Shown in pieces: positions 1-8,034 of a DNA stretch of 33,960 bases. The notes under the pieces were generated by a model. That model ran no database searches and was not told the origin of the DNA. It saw only the letters and a list, made by a program, of their open reading frames with translations. Both the position numbers and the translations under genes were made by a program. Position 1 is the first letter of the stretch. The number at the start of each line of letters is the position of its first letter. Source of the DNA: Treponemataceae bacterium (GTDB taxonomy: Bacteria; Spirochaetota; Spirochaetia; Treponematales; Treponemataceae). The DNA lies in contig JAKSTR010000024.1 in NCBI GenBank assembly GCA_024402495.1, forward strand, positions 1 through 33,960. The letters are read 5' to 3'.

Positions 1-269
1 TTCTTTAAATCGCCGTGATTTAAACACAGAAAAAAGACCGTTTAAATCACGTTTTATATCGCCTTAAAAGCCCTGTTTTTAACAGGTTCAATTTCCGGTT
101 TCTTTAATTTGTCATGCTGAAAAAATAAAATTCATCAAAGCTGGCGGAAGAATGTTTTACATAAAGGCAGGGCGCAACTCCAGCTAGTTTTAAAAACGCC
201 TTTTACCGTGCCGTACTTTGGTTTCCGTTACTAATTCATTCAATTGTTCCTTACATTTAATATCACCAG
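1..269. other. Intergenic edge with hairpins, no gene seen
   Basis: I see no convincing coding region here. The stretch holds two inverted repeats, at 14-51 (listed separately) and at 72-86 (CCTGTT, 3-base loop, AACAGG). The second is followed only by a mixed TTCAATTT and is a weak terminator at best. The sequence GTCATGCTGA near 111 resembles the start of dispersed repeats seen in some genomes, but one copy cannot establish this. Confidence 0.4.
14..55 (+). terminator. Probable rho-independent terminator of a gene left of the window
   Basis: A perfect 12-base inverted repeat, CGTGATTTAAAC at 14-25 and GTTTAAATCACG at 40-51, encloses a 14-base loop and runs directly into TTTT on the + strand. 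The stem is AT-rich, so it is moderate in strength. The flank on the - strand has no T-run, so it more likely serves a + strand gene entering from the left than the - strand gene ending at 270. Confidence 0.5.
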
Positions 270-551
270 TTAGTCGTAATGGTATACAAAATGCCAGTTT
301 GTATAATCTAAAAACACACCCCAAATTCCCATACCAATAATGAATAAATGAGCTATAAAAATTAAAACACCCTGTATTTTCTCATTTAGCGTTTTTACGT
401 TTTTAAACTCTTTGATAATAATATACATTACCCAAATGGCATAAGCAGAAAAAACAATGCACAGTGGCAGAAAAGCTGAAAAATTTCTGCTTGCACAAAA
501 TTCCATATAGGATTTCATTATTCCACGAAGAAGTTTTTGCCTTACATCCAT
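270..551 (-). CDS. Small two-helix membrane protein, possible immunity partner
   Basis: A 93-residue protein I do not recognise. It has two clear hydrophobic segments, about residues 24-46 and 62-82, separated by a charged loop (KEFKNVKTLNEK), so it should be an inner-membrane protein with two helices. The ATG at 551 lies one base after the stop of the fragment at 553-1077, and AGAAAGAG just upstream can act as a weak ribosome site, so the two are translationally linked. A short membrane protein directly behind a toxin-tail-like fragment is a usual position for an immunity gene; that role is inferred from position only. Family membership is unknown. Confidence 0.5.
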   Translation of the reverse strand: MDVRQKLLRGIMKSYMEFCASRNFSAFLPLCIVFSAYAIWVMYIIIKEFKNVKTLNEKIQGVLIFIAHLFIIGMGIWGVFLDYTNWHFVYHYD

Positions 552-552
552 A

Positions 553-1077
553 CTACTCTTTCTCCCATTCTATCTTTCCTAAGCCCCATAAAGTACCGGG
601 GACTGCAATGTCTTCAAAAAAGTAAATCTTTTTTCCCGTAACAGTTTTTATAAACCTGCCATTTCCCTGTATATATCTTCTTGCTCCAGGATTGTATCCA
701 ACTCGAAGAATACTTGGTATATTTCTGGCAAAAGGTTTATATAAACCGGCTACTCCCAAAGCATCAGCAACAACTCCTGTAAACGATATAGCAAAAGCTT
801 CTTCTTTTCCTTCATATGCATACAATACTCCAGCTGTTCCATCACAAATCAAACTTGCCAAGGATATATATGGACAAGCTGCAGGAAATACAAAAAAGCA
901 AATTGCATTTACAACGGCTAGGCTTGTAGAAATTCCCCCAAGGGCATCTGCTATATCTGTCTTCGTCCATTCCTTCGGCTTGTCTGTATTCGGCAATATT
1001 GGTGTCGTCGCATTTGTTATTACTAGTTCTTTAGTTGCATTTTGTTTAAACCTGTCAACTGACGGTGACGGCAACAA
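553..1077 (-). pseudogene. Toxin-tail-like fragment, probably truncated
   Basis: An open frame of 174 codons with no internal methionine. Its only starts are non-ATG (TTG at 1077) without a ribosome site, and the same frame is closed by TAA at 1084-1086. This suggests the remaining C-terminal part of a larger gene. About residues 41-115 form alternating glycine/alanine-rich hydrophobic helices in two similar blocks (IADALGGIS and VVADALGVAG), with a YAYEGKEEAFAIS stretch between. Such a segment often precedes the toxic tip of RHS or other polymorphic toxins (family knowledge, from memory). The tail from about 130 is basic and aromatic. No known catalytic motif is visible. A short hypothetical gene with a rare start is the alternative. 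Confidence 0.4.
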
Positions 1078-1254
1078 TGGCGCTTATGCAGATGTCTTCG
1101 TATTTTGTGCCGGGGTTTTAGCTGTGTTTACTAACACATATAAAATCCATACTCACAATAGTTATTACCCTCTGCTGATTTTCTAAAAATCTGTTTTGAA
1201 ATTTGCATACGGATATTTTCTTTGGGCATCCTCTACGGACATTTTATAAAATTT

Positions 1255-1917
1255 TTACCTTTCTTCATATTTTCGTAAAAATTTGAAGGTTGAATTGTAA
1301 TATTCTTTTTGTTCAATAATCGAAAAAGGAACATCATTTTCAAGTTCTTTTGGGATTTCCATTTCTTTATCATAATCACCATTAAAATATACAAAATTTG
1401 GCGTATCGGCAGGAAGTTTCGGCAAAGAATTGATATAATCATATATATAATCAATGTTGCCTATAATATTGATTATGTTATTCAATTCTTTTTTTTTCGT
1501 TAACTCTGACATAAATCTAATTTCTGTACAAATAGTAAAAGAACAAACATATTCCACTTTAGGCCCCGCTGATAACACGACAGGTTCAAAAGCTTGTTTT
1601 ACCAGCATCAAATCATTTATTTGCAACATTACTGGTGACCATCTTCCTATAGCACTCTTATAATGATACAGTTCAATACCAGAAAAAGAAATAAATCTGT
1701 TGTTCGTAAGATAAACATATATGTCGTATGTATCATCTTCTGGATAATCAGAGCTTTTTTCAAATTCTACAGATTCTACATCTTTGCACTTTAAGATTTG
1801 CTGCTTTACATATTCCTCATTACTCATAAAAAGGCTTTTGAAAAATGGAATATCGCTTGCTGAAAGTGTAAAAATATAAATGGAAGCAAAAATTATTGTT
1901 AAAATACTTTTTTTCAT
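1255..1917 (-). CDS. Secreted or periplasmic protein of unknown function
   Basis: A 220-residue protein. Residues 1-20 (MKKSILTIIFASIYIFTLSA) form a typical signal peptide with cleavage likely after SA; there is no lipobox cysteine. The mature part is acidic and aromatic, with mixed strand-like stretches (TYDIYVYLTNNRFISFSG) and a helical section around 140-165. The start is well supported by GAGGA six bases before the ATG. I recognise no domain. It lies upstream of the toxin-like fragment on the same strand but 177 bases away, so co-transcription is only possible, not shown. AT-rich codon use matches the accessory edge more than the glycan locus. Confidence 0.6.
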   Translation of the reverse strand: MKKSILTIIFASIYIFTLSASDIPFFKSLFMSNEEYVKQQILKCKDVESVEFEKSSDYPEDDTYDIYVYLTNNRFISFSGIELYHYKSAIGRWSPVMLQINDLMLVKQAFEPVVLSAGPKVEYVCSFTICTEIRFMSELTKKKELNNIINIIGNIDYIYDYINSLPKLPADTPNFVYFNGDYDKEMEIPKELENDVPFSIIEQKEYYNSTFKFLRKYEER

Positions 1918-2123
1918 TTTTCTTCCTCTTTTATTTACTGGTGCGTGATTAAATACTAGCTAGAATTACGTTTAAATAATAGCCCGAATATAGAGTTTTA
2001 AATATTGCCTGAAAATAACAGGATGGTTTATGAAAAAACAACCGCAACGCTCAGCCACGGACAAGAAAAAACTTGTCATAGCCAAAAGCGCATGCCGCCC
2101 GTACAGCTTCGGGCAGCACGTTC
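1918..2123. repeat. Gene-free stretch with repeat-like, more GC-rich end
   Basis: No gene is evident. The part from about 2036 to 2120 is clearly more GC-rich than its AT-rich left flank and carries two inverted repeats: ACAAG, six A, CTTGT (2061-2076), and GCCGCCCG with CGGGCAGC (2094-2117, one mismatch). The second lies seven bases past the glycosylase stop and could help end its transcript, though it lacks a T-run. On the - strand one frame reads RHALLAMT, a peptide I associate with translated dispersed intergenic repeats. Only one copy is in this window, so repeat status is unproven. Confidence 0.3.
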
Positions 2124-2687
2124 TTAATCCGCAAAAGAAACTTCCATTGCAGCGGCATATTCGCGGCACAGTTTTTCAAAACTAAAGGCTGCGTTTGCAG
2201 AACTTGTACTTGGCAGGCAAACTGCGTGCATGCCGGTTTGTGCCGCGCAAAGTTTTTCGTATAAAGCAAACGCCGTTTTGCCGGTGCACAAAACTTTTCT
2301 AACAGAAGCCCCGGCAAGCAAATCCGTAAAATCATTTGGCAGCGCATTTTTTATGCTGGAATCCGCCGCGCCTTCAATATCGCAGCCGGAAAGCACATCC
2401 CACAATGCAAGCCGGTTTGCCAGAATCAGCTCTTTCCTTTCTTTTATCGCCGCATCAAAATCCATTTTTCCCGGCGCAGCAGAATTTTCCGCAGCCGGCG
2501 TTCCGTCATTGCGATATTCAAGCCGCCAGCCGAAAATCTTTTCCATAACGCGCCAAAACCGGTTCTGATTGTGCATATAAAAAAAATTCCGCTCACGCGA
2601 TTTAGGCGAAGGCATTGTGCCCAAAATCAAAATTTCAGAATTTGTACCGTAAACCGGCGGAAAAGGATGAACAATATTTTGCTGCAT
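2124..2687 (-). CDS. DNA-deoxyinosine (hypoxanthine) glycosylase, UDG superfamily
   Basis: Base-excision repair enzyme expected to remove hypoxanthine, the deaminated adenine, from DNA. The 187-residue protein shows the family's N-terminal signature LGTMPSPKSRERNFFYMHN (residues 22-40) followed by QNRFW, and the C-terminal LPSTSSANA loop (158-166), which matches the LPS(T)SPAN-type motif of this uracil-DNA-glycosylase-superfamily branch. The length is close to the family norm. I chose ATG 2687 because the family begins right before HPFPPVYG; an upstream in-frame ATG would add 26 unrelated residues. The gene stands alone, divergent from the glycan locus, with 265 non-coding bases between them. 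Substrate is inferred from family membership; uracil activity cannot be excluded. Confidence 0.82.
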   Translation of the reverse strand: MQQNIVHPFPPVYGTNSEILILGTMPSPKSRERNFFYMHNQNRFWRVMEKIFGWRLEYRNDGTPAAENSAAPGKMDFDAAIKERKELILANRLALWDVLSGCDIEGAADSSIKNALPNDFTDLLAGASVRKVLCTGKTAFALYEKLCAAQTGMHAVCLPSTSSANAAFSFEKLCREYAAAMEVSFAD

Positions 2688-2847
2688 AAAAAGAATGATA
2701 AGCCAAACCCGGAGTTTTGTACAATTGCAGCAAAAAACGCAAGCAGACTTCGGCACGGCGTGCAAGATGCCGTTTGTTCCTGCAAAAATGCCGGAATGAA
2801 AATTTTCAGCCTGCCGGTATATTGCATTTTCTTTATGCGCAAAAGCG

Positions 2848-2856
2848 TGCTATACT
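2848..2856 (+). promoter_or_regulatory. Candidate extended -10 promoter for the glycan locus
   Basis: TGCTATACT is an extended -10 element (TGn followed by TATACT). The hexamer 17 bases upstream (TTTCTT) is a poor -35, as is usual for extended -10 promoters. Transcription would begin near 2863, giving about 90 bases of leader before the ATG at 2953. It lies in the divergent gap between the glycosylase and the first GT gene. Confidence 0.4.
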
Positions 2857-2952
2857 GATTTACCGCCAAAATGAACGCTGCGCGAAAGCCGCAACCTTTC
2901 CCGGCAACAGTAAAACGCGCAGAAGCTAAAAATATATTTCAGGTAACAGTTT

Positions 2953-3666
2953 ATGAAAAACGCATTAATTTCAATTATTACAATAAATTATAACAACGCC
3001 GAAGGTTTACAGAAAACCATTGAAAGCGTAAAAAACTTAAAAAATACCAGTTTTGAATATCTTGTAATCGACGGCGGTTCCAGCGACAGTTCATCCCAAA
3101 TTATTGAAGAAAACAAAAATTTCATCGATGTTGCCGTTAGCGAAAAAGACGAAGGTCTTTACAACGCAATCAACAAGGGCATAAAGCTTGCAAGCGGCAA
3201 AATAATCGGGCTAATTCATTCCGGCGATACAATTTTGCCAAACGCCCTGGACAATTTGCCCGCCCTTCACCAGCAAAACCCCGATTCGGTACTTTACGGC
3301 GCGCTAAAAGCCGTAAAAAACGGCCGCTTCGATTCGGTCTGGGGCTTTAACGCCGACCTTTTGCCGCGCCAGATGATTCCCCACCTTGCCGCTTTTGTGC
3401 CTAAAAGCGTTTACAGCCAGTACGGGCTTTACAACGAAAAATATAAAATCGCCGCCGATTATGAATGTTTTCTGCGCTTTTACAAAGCCGGCGTCAGCTT
3501 CGTCTTTTACGATGCAATTGTCTGCGAATTCAATCTGGAAGGCGTTTCTCAAAATAAAGAAGCCGAAACGGCAAAAGAAGTAGAAGAAATAAAGAAAACT
3601 TACGGCGTCTATCAGGCACCCGGCAAAAAACAAAGAATTAAAGCCTTTATCAAGCGTTTTTTGTAA
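2953..3666 (+). CDS. Glycosyltransferase family 2
   Basis: Cytoplasmic, probably membrane-associated GT-A enzyme that transfers a sugar from a nucleotide donor during surface glycan assembly. The 237 residues show the GT2 order: ITINYNN at 9-15, nucleotide-binding DGGSSD at 40-45, SEKDEGLYNAINKGI at 63-77 (typical of the WcaA-like/PGL2 subgroup), and HSGD at 89-92 in the place of the metal-binding DxD. Aromatic AADYECFLRF farther on carries the likely catalytic acidic pair. The length is normal for the subgroup. It is the first gene of the locus, 133 bases before the UDP-glucose dehydrogenase. Donor and acceptor cannot be told from sequence. Confidence 0.88.
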   Translation: MKNALISIITINYNNAEGLQKTIESVKNLKNTSFEYLVIDGGSSDSSSQIIEENKNFIDVAVSEKDEGLYNAINKGIKLASGKIIGLIHSGDTILPNALDNLPALHQQNPDSVLYGALKAVKNGRFDSVWGFNADLLPRQMIPHLAAFVPKSVYSQYGLYNEKYKIAADYECFLRFYKAGVSFVFYDAIVCEFNLEGVSQNKEAETAKEVEEIKKTYGVYQAPGKKQRIKAFIKRFL

Positions 3667-3799
3667 AATTTTTCGCCCGCGGTGCAGTTTCTGGCTTTCA
3701 ATCTGGCAAAATATGGGATTTTGCTTAACACTTGAATATAGGCAAATAAAAGATTAAACTATTCAAACTATATATTTTCAAAAAAAATAAGGAATTTTT

Positions 3800-5134
3800 A
3801 TGGAAATTTCGATGGTTGGCACAGGCTATGTTGGTCTGGTTAGCGGCACATGTTTTAGCGAAATGGGAAACACCGTTTGGTGCATTGACGTAAATAAAGA
3901 AAAAATTTCACGCCTGCAAAATGGCGAAATACCGATTTTTGAACCCGGCTTAACAGAAATGGTTACCCGCAATGCAAAAGCCGGAAGATTAAAATTCACA
4001 ACCGATTATAAAGAAGCAGTACCGAATTCTTCAATTTGTTTTATTGCCGTTGGCACGCCGCCCGGCGAAGACGGTTCTGCTGACATTACCTATGTTCTTC
4101 AGGCTGCCGAAAGCATTGCCAGCGCAATGGAAAAATATACCGTAATTGTAGACAAATCAACAGTTCCTGTCGGTACTTCCGAACTGGTAAAAGCCAAAGT
4201 TGCTGAAGTTTTGAAAAAGCGCGGCAAAAACATAGAATTTGACGTAGTTTCTAACCCCGAATTCTTAAAAGAAGGCGTTGCAATTGAAGATTTTATGCGC
4301 CCGGACCGCGTTGTTATTGGTGCCGAAAGCGAAAAAGCCGCCGGTATCATGAAAGAACTTTACGAACCTTTTGTAAGCAACGGTCATCCGCTTTTAACAA
4401 TGGACATAAAAAGTGCAGAAATTACAAAATATGCCGCAAACGCAATGCTTGCAACCCGCATCAGCTTTATGAACGAAATTGCAGCAATCTGTACAAAACT
4501 TGGCGGCGACGTAAAAGCCGTTCGTCAGGGTATCGGTACGGATTCGCGCATCGGAATGAGCTTTTTGTATGCCGGATGCGGTTACGGCGGCTCGTGCTTC
4601 CCAAAAGACGTAAAGGAATTAATTTCTGTTGGCAAGCGCAACGGAATTGAAATGAAAGTTGCCACCGCGGTTGAAGCCGTAAACGAAAGACAGAAGCACA
4701 TTGTTGCAAGTCAGGTTCTGGCGCATTTTGGCAGCAACCTTAACGGCAAGACTTTTGCGCTTTGGGGTCTTGCATTTAAACCGCAGACAGACGATATGCG
4801 CGAAGCGCCGTCACTTGTTGTAATCCGCGATCTGGTTGCCGCCGGTGCCAAAATAAAAGCCTACGACCCGGAAGCTTTTGAACAGACCAGACATTATTTA
4901 GCAGATTTGCCGGCTGACGTAATTGAATACGTTGACGATATGTACGACGTATTAAAAGATGCAGACGCTCTGGTTTTAATGACCGAATGGAAAGAATTCC
5001 GTCAGGCAGATTTTGAAGCCATTAAAAAGAACTTGAAACAGCCGGTTATTTTTGACGGCCGCAACGTTTACGAACCGGCAAAAATGGCAGAATTAGGCTT
5101 TAAACACTTTTGCATCGGGCGTACTTTAGCATGA
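3800..5134 (+). CDS. ugd: UDP-glucose 6-dehydrogenase
   Basis: Oxidises UDP-glucose to UDP-glucuronate with two NAD+ in the cytoplasm. All hallmarks are present in 444 residues: the Rossmann GTGYVG (7-12), STVPVGT (120-126), NPEFLKEG (152-159), the Lys/Asn pair in ITKYAANA (K210, N214), and catalytic Cys266 in GYGGSCFPKD. The C-terminal domain keeps LWGLAFKPQTDDMREAPS. The start is supported by AAGGAA eight bases upstream. Its stop overlaps the next start (ATGA at 5131), so it is co-translated with the GT7-like gene. The product feeds the UDP-xylose synthase two genes downstream and may also be used directly by GTs. A weak promoter may lie upstream (TTGAAT at 3732, TAAACT at 3755, 17-base spacing). 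Confidence 0.96.
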   Translation: MEISMVGTGYVGLVSGTCFSEMGNTVWCIDVNKEKISRLQNGEIPIFEPGLTEMVTRNAKAGRLKFTTDYKEAVPNSSICFIAVGTPPGEDGSADITYVLQAAESIASAMEKYTVIVDKSTVPVGTSELVKAKVAEVLKKRGKNIEFDVVSNPEFLKEGVAIEDFMRPDRVVIGAESEKAAGIMKELYEPFVSNGHPLLTMDIKSAEITKYAANAMLATRISFMNEIAAICTKLGGDVKAVRQGIGTDSRIGMSFLYAGCGYGGSCFPKDVKELISVGKRNGIEMKVATAVEAVNERQKHIVASQVLAHFGSNLNGKTFALWGLAFKPQTDDMREAPSLVVIRDLVAAGAKIKAYDPEAFEQTRHYLADLPADVIEYVDDMYDVLKDADALVLMTEWKEFRQADFEAIKKNLKQPVIFDGRNVYEPAKMAELGFKHFCIGRTLA

Positions 5135-6231
5135 CATTAAACGAATTCCTTGAAAACAACACAATAATTGCCACAATCCGCAACCGCGACGGCGGACGCA
5201 TAAAAACGCTGGTAGAATCTGCGCGCAAAAATGGCATTACTTCGCCTTTTTTAATTGCCGATTTTGGTTCTTACAAGGAATTTTCTGCCGAATACGAAAA
5301 ACTATGCAAAGAATTAAACATTCAATATGTTTTTAACAGCACCGAAGGCTTGCCATGGAGCCGCGGACAGGCTTTAAACTTTGGAATTGCCAGCGCAAAA
5401 ACAAAGTTTATCACCACCACCGACATTGACATGCTTTTTGACAGCAATCCATACGAATGGATTGCCCAAAACTGCGAAAACCACGGTGTTTTTGCCGTAA
5501 CTTCTTACTGGCTGCCTAAAAACGGCGACAAATTAAAGGCAAAATGCGCCGGCAAAGGTTCCTGCGGCGGTTTTCAGTGCGTAAGGCGCGATTTATACGA
5601 AAAACTTGGCGCTTACGACGAAAAAATAAAATACTGGGGACTTGAAGACTTGGACTGGTCTTTCAGGCTGAAGCGGATTGGCGAAGAACCGGTGTGGCTG
5701 CCGGATGAATACCAAATGTTTCATCAATGGCACCCGCAGGCAGAAAGCGGACATTTGCGCCCGGACACAGCCCGGTTTGACACTTTAAGCCGCTATTACC
5801 AGAATGCCTTTGAACCGAATTTGGGCAGCAGCTGGGGAAAAATTTTAGGCGACCGGGATCGCCCTATTTTGGGTCTGGTAAGCAGAAACGAGCTTTGCAG
5901 CGAAATTACGCCGGAAACTGTTCAATTTGCAGTAAGAAAATTTGACGATTGTTTTTCATCGCAAAAGATGATGGATACAATTAAGGCAAATAAATTCATA
6001 AAGCTTGAAATTTCACCGCGAATAAAGGAAAAAGCCAAAACGCCGTTTGCAAGTTTTATTCGCAAGGCATTCAAATTATTTGGCATGGCAACCGGACAGG
6101 TAATAGGCGCAGACATAAACTACAATTTTGACTATTTTTATGCCGCGCTTTTGCCTGTTCTGCAAAAAAACGGCTTAAAAGACTATTATATAAGCGAAAA
6201 CTTAGAAAATATTTACCTTTTAATGAATTAA
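5131..6231 (+). CDS. GT-A glycosyltransferase with galactosyltransferase (GT7) C-terminal-like motif
   Basis: A 366-residue nucleotide-sugar transferase. The DxD motif is DID at 98-100 in [12 protein letters not shown]. Residues 167-183, [18 protein letters not shown], match the acidic acceptor/catalytic motif of the GT7 C-terminal domain found in beta-1,4-galactosyltransferases and chondroitin polymerases, and FHQWHP (197-202) supplies the usual metal-binding histidine region. [19 protein letters not shown] precedes it, as in the family. I use ATG 5131, which overlaps the ugd stop as ATGA; a start at 5110 would lie inside ugd. About 110 C-terminal residues past the catalytic domain are unassigned. 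Placement between ugd and the UDP-xylose synthase suggests use of UDP-GlcA or a product glycan. The sugar is not predictable. Confidence 0.82.
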   Translation: MTLNEFLENNTIIATIRNRDGGRIKTLVESARKNGITSPFLIADFGSYKEFSAEYEKLCKELNIQYVFNSTEGLPWSRGQALNFGIASAKTKFITTTDIDMLFDSNPYEWIAQNCENHGVFAVTSYWLPKNGDKLKAKCAGKGSCGGFQCVRRDLYEKLGAYDEKIKYWGLEDLDWSFRLKRIGEEPVWLPDEYQMFHQWHPQAESGHLRPDTARFDTLSRYYQNAFEPNLGSSWGKILGDRDRPILGLVSRNELCSEITPETVQFAVRKFDDCFSSQKMMDTIKANKFIKLEISPRIKEKAKTPFASFIRKAFKLFGMATGQVIGADINYNFDYFYAALLPVLQKNGLKDYYISENLENIYLLMN

Positions 6232-6241
6232 GGGAAAAAAA

Positions 6242-7180
6242 ATGAGCGAAAAAACAGTTTTAATCACCGGTGGTGCCGGTTTTATTGGTTCACATTTGTG
6301 CCGCCGTATGTTAAACGAAGGCAACCGCGTTATTTGTCTGGACAATTTTTTTACCGGCAGGGAAAGCAACATCAGCGAACTGCGCAAAAATCCTAAATTT
6401 TCGGTAATTAACCACGATGTTGAACTGCCATATTCTTTTTATGCAGACGAAATTTTCAACCTTGCGTGCCCGGCAAGCCCGCCACATTACCAGCGCAACC
6501 CTGTTTCAACTTACAAAACCAGTATTTTTGGCGCAATTCACGCCCTGGATTTGGCAAATAAATGGAACGCAAAAGTTTTTCAGGCTTCAACTTCTGAAGT
6601 TTACGGCGACCCTTTGGTTCATCCGCAGCCGGAAACCTACTGGGGACACGTAAACACAATCGGCATCCGTTCATGCTACGACGAAGGCAAGCGCGGAGCC
6701 GAAACCCTGTTCATGGATTATCACCGCCAGTTCAATACACGCATTAAAATTGTGCGCATCTTTAACACTTACGGCCCGATGATGAACAAAAACGACGGTC
6801 GCGTTGTAAGCAATTTTATCGTGCAGGCTTTGCGCGGCGAAGACATTACAATTTACGGCAACGGTCAGCAGACCCGCAGTTTCTGCTACGTTGATGACCT
6901 TGTTGAAGGTTTCTGCCGCCTGATGAACACCGGCGACGACATAACAGGTCCTGTAAACCTCGGCAATCCGGGCGAATTTACAATGCTTGAACTTGCAGAA
7001 AAAGTTCTGCGCCTTACAGGTTCAAAATCAAAGCTGGTTTTCAAGGATTTGCCGCAGGACGACCCGAAACAGCGCAAGCCGGACATTACAAAAGCCGGCG
7101 AAGTTTTAGGCTGGCAGCCGCGCATTCCTTTAGAAGAAGGCTTAAAGCACACAATTGAATATTTCAAAAAGGAAATTTAG
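6242..7180 (+). CDS. uxs: UDP-glucuronate decarboxylase (UDP-xylose synthase)
   Basis: Short-chain-dehydrogenase-type enzyme that converts UDP-glucuronate to UDP-xylose through a 4-keto intermediate using bound NAD+. The 312 residues carry [10 protein letters not shown] (9-18), the UXS-specific [12 protein letters not shown] (73-84), STSEVYG (116-122), and the YxxxK pair Y146/K150 in [17 protein letters not shown] and [10 protein letters not shown] (211-220) also match UXS closely rather than the related GalE or RmlB enzymes. The length equals that of soluble bacterial UXS. An AGGGAAAA sits just before the start, and the stop overlaps the next gene's GTG by one base. Together with ugd it gives the cell UDP-GlcA and UDP-Xyl. 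Confidence 0.93.
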   Translation: MSEKTVLITGGAGFIGSHLCRRMLNEGNRVICLDNFFTGRESNISELRKNPKFSVINHDVELPYSFYADEIFNLACPASPPHYQRNPVSTYKTSIFGAIHALDLANKWNAKVFQASTSEVYGDPLVHPQPETYWGHVNTIGIRSCYDEGKRGAETLFMDYHRQFNTRIKIVRIFNTYGPMMNKNDGRVVSNFIVQALRGEDITIYGNGQQTRSFCYVDDLVEGFCRLMNTGDDITGPVNLGNPGEFTMLELAEKVLRLTGSKSKLVFKDLPQDDPKQRKPDITKAGEVLGWQPRIPLEEGLKHTIEYFKKEI

Positions 7181-8034
7181 TGAATAAAGTTTGCGTCGCC
7201 ATTCCGGTTTATAAAAAACAGCCCTCTCCAGACGAAATACAGTCGCTGAACCAGTGTTTTGCCGTGCTGAAAAAATACCCGATTTTTCTGGTAACTTTTG
7301 AACAGCTTGACACCGGTTTTTACGCTGATTTAGCCGCAAAACACAGCGTTACCTTGCAAAAAAAACTGTTTGACGCTTCACTTTTTGCAAATATTGACGG
7401 CTACAACCGCTTAACCAAAGACGTAGACTTTTACAAAGCCTTCAGCGACTTTGAATTTTTCCTGATATACCAGCCAGACGCATGGGTTTTCAGCGACCAG
7501 CTGGAATACTGGTGCAGCCAGAATTACGATTATATCGGTGCGCCGTGGATACCCGGCGGCGGCGAAATTGATTTATCGCCATACGACGGGTACAAATTCG
7601 TAAAATCCGGTAACGGAGGCTTCAGCTTGCGCAAAACCGAATATTTTGTGCGGCTTTTATCGGCAAAAGGCGCGGTTTATACCAAAGAAGGCGTTGCCCG
7701 AAAGATTGAAAATCTAAAAAAACAGGGTTTAAGCATAAAAAACATGCTTAAAATTGCGGCGCTAAAATGCGGCTATGCAAACCGGATAAATGTTGCAGTC
7801 CAATCCAAACGTTCCGAAGACCGTTTTTACATTGATAATTTTGCCGCCGGTATTTCAAACTACGAAATGAATACGCCGGAGCCGGAAATTGCAATGCAGT
7901 TTGCCTTTGAACAATGGCCCGAATATCTGTACAAACAGAACGGCGAAAAACTTCCGTTTGGCTGCCATGCCTACAAAAAATACAATTACGAAGGTTTTTA
8001 CAGCCATTTTATAAAGGGCGGCTATGAACTTTAA
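7180..8034 (+). CDS. DUF5672 family protein, predicted glycosyltransferase
   Basis: A 284-residue protein matching the DUF5672 pattern: VCVAIPVYKKQP at the start (4-15), LIYQPDAWVF (95-104), YDYIGAPW (116-123) and GNGGFSLRKT (144-153). In this family the YDYIGAPW and GNGGFSLR segments resemble donor and acceptor loops of GT-A enzymes, and the genes sit in glycan clusters, so a transferase role is a sound inference although no reaction is known to me. I use the GTG start at 7180, which shares one base with the uxs TAG stop and has AAGGAA at a good distance. The end overlaps the next gene by 11 bases, so the two are tightly coupled. Confidence 0.78.
   Translation: MNKVCVAIPVYKKQPSPDEIQSLNQCFAVLKKYPIFLVTFEQLDTGFYADLAAKHSVTLQKKLFDASLFANIDGYNRLTKDVDFYKAFSDFEFFLIYQPDAWVFSDQLEYWCSQNYDYIGAPWIPGGGEIDLSPYDGYKFVKSGNGGFSLRKTEYFVRLLSAKGAVYTKEGVARKIENLKKQGLSIKNMLKIAALKCGYANRINVAVQSKRSEDRFYIDNFAAGISNYEMNTPEPEIAMQFAFEQWPEYLYKQNGEKLPFGCHAYKKYNYEGFYSHFIKGGYEL

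Noticed and set aside
692-1186. A 164-codon open frame on the + strand over the toxin-like fragment
   Set aside because: It lies antisense to the better-supported - strand frame, has no ribosome site, and its composition looks like a mirror of that frame. The - strand frame itself is weak, so this rejection is moderate.
3732-3776. Promoter for ugd (TTGAAT, 17 bases, TAAACT, or TATATT at 3771)
   Set aside because: The -10 matches only four of six bases and the second option has no -35. In such AT-rich DNA this is expected by chance, so I mention it only in the gene entry.
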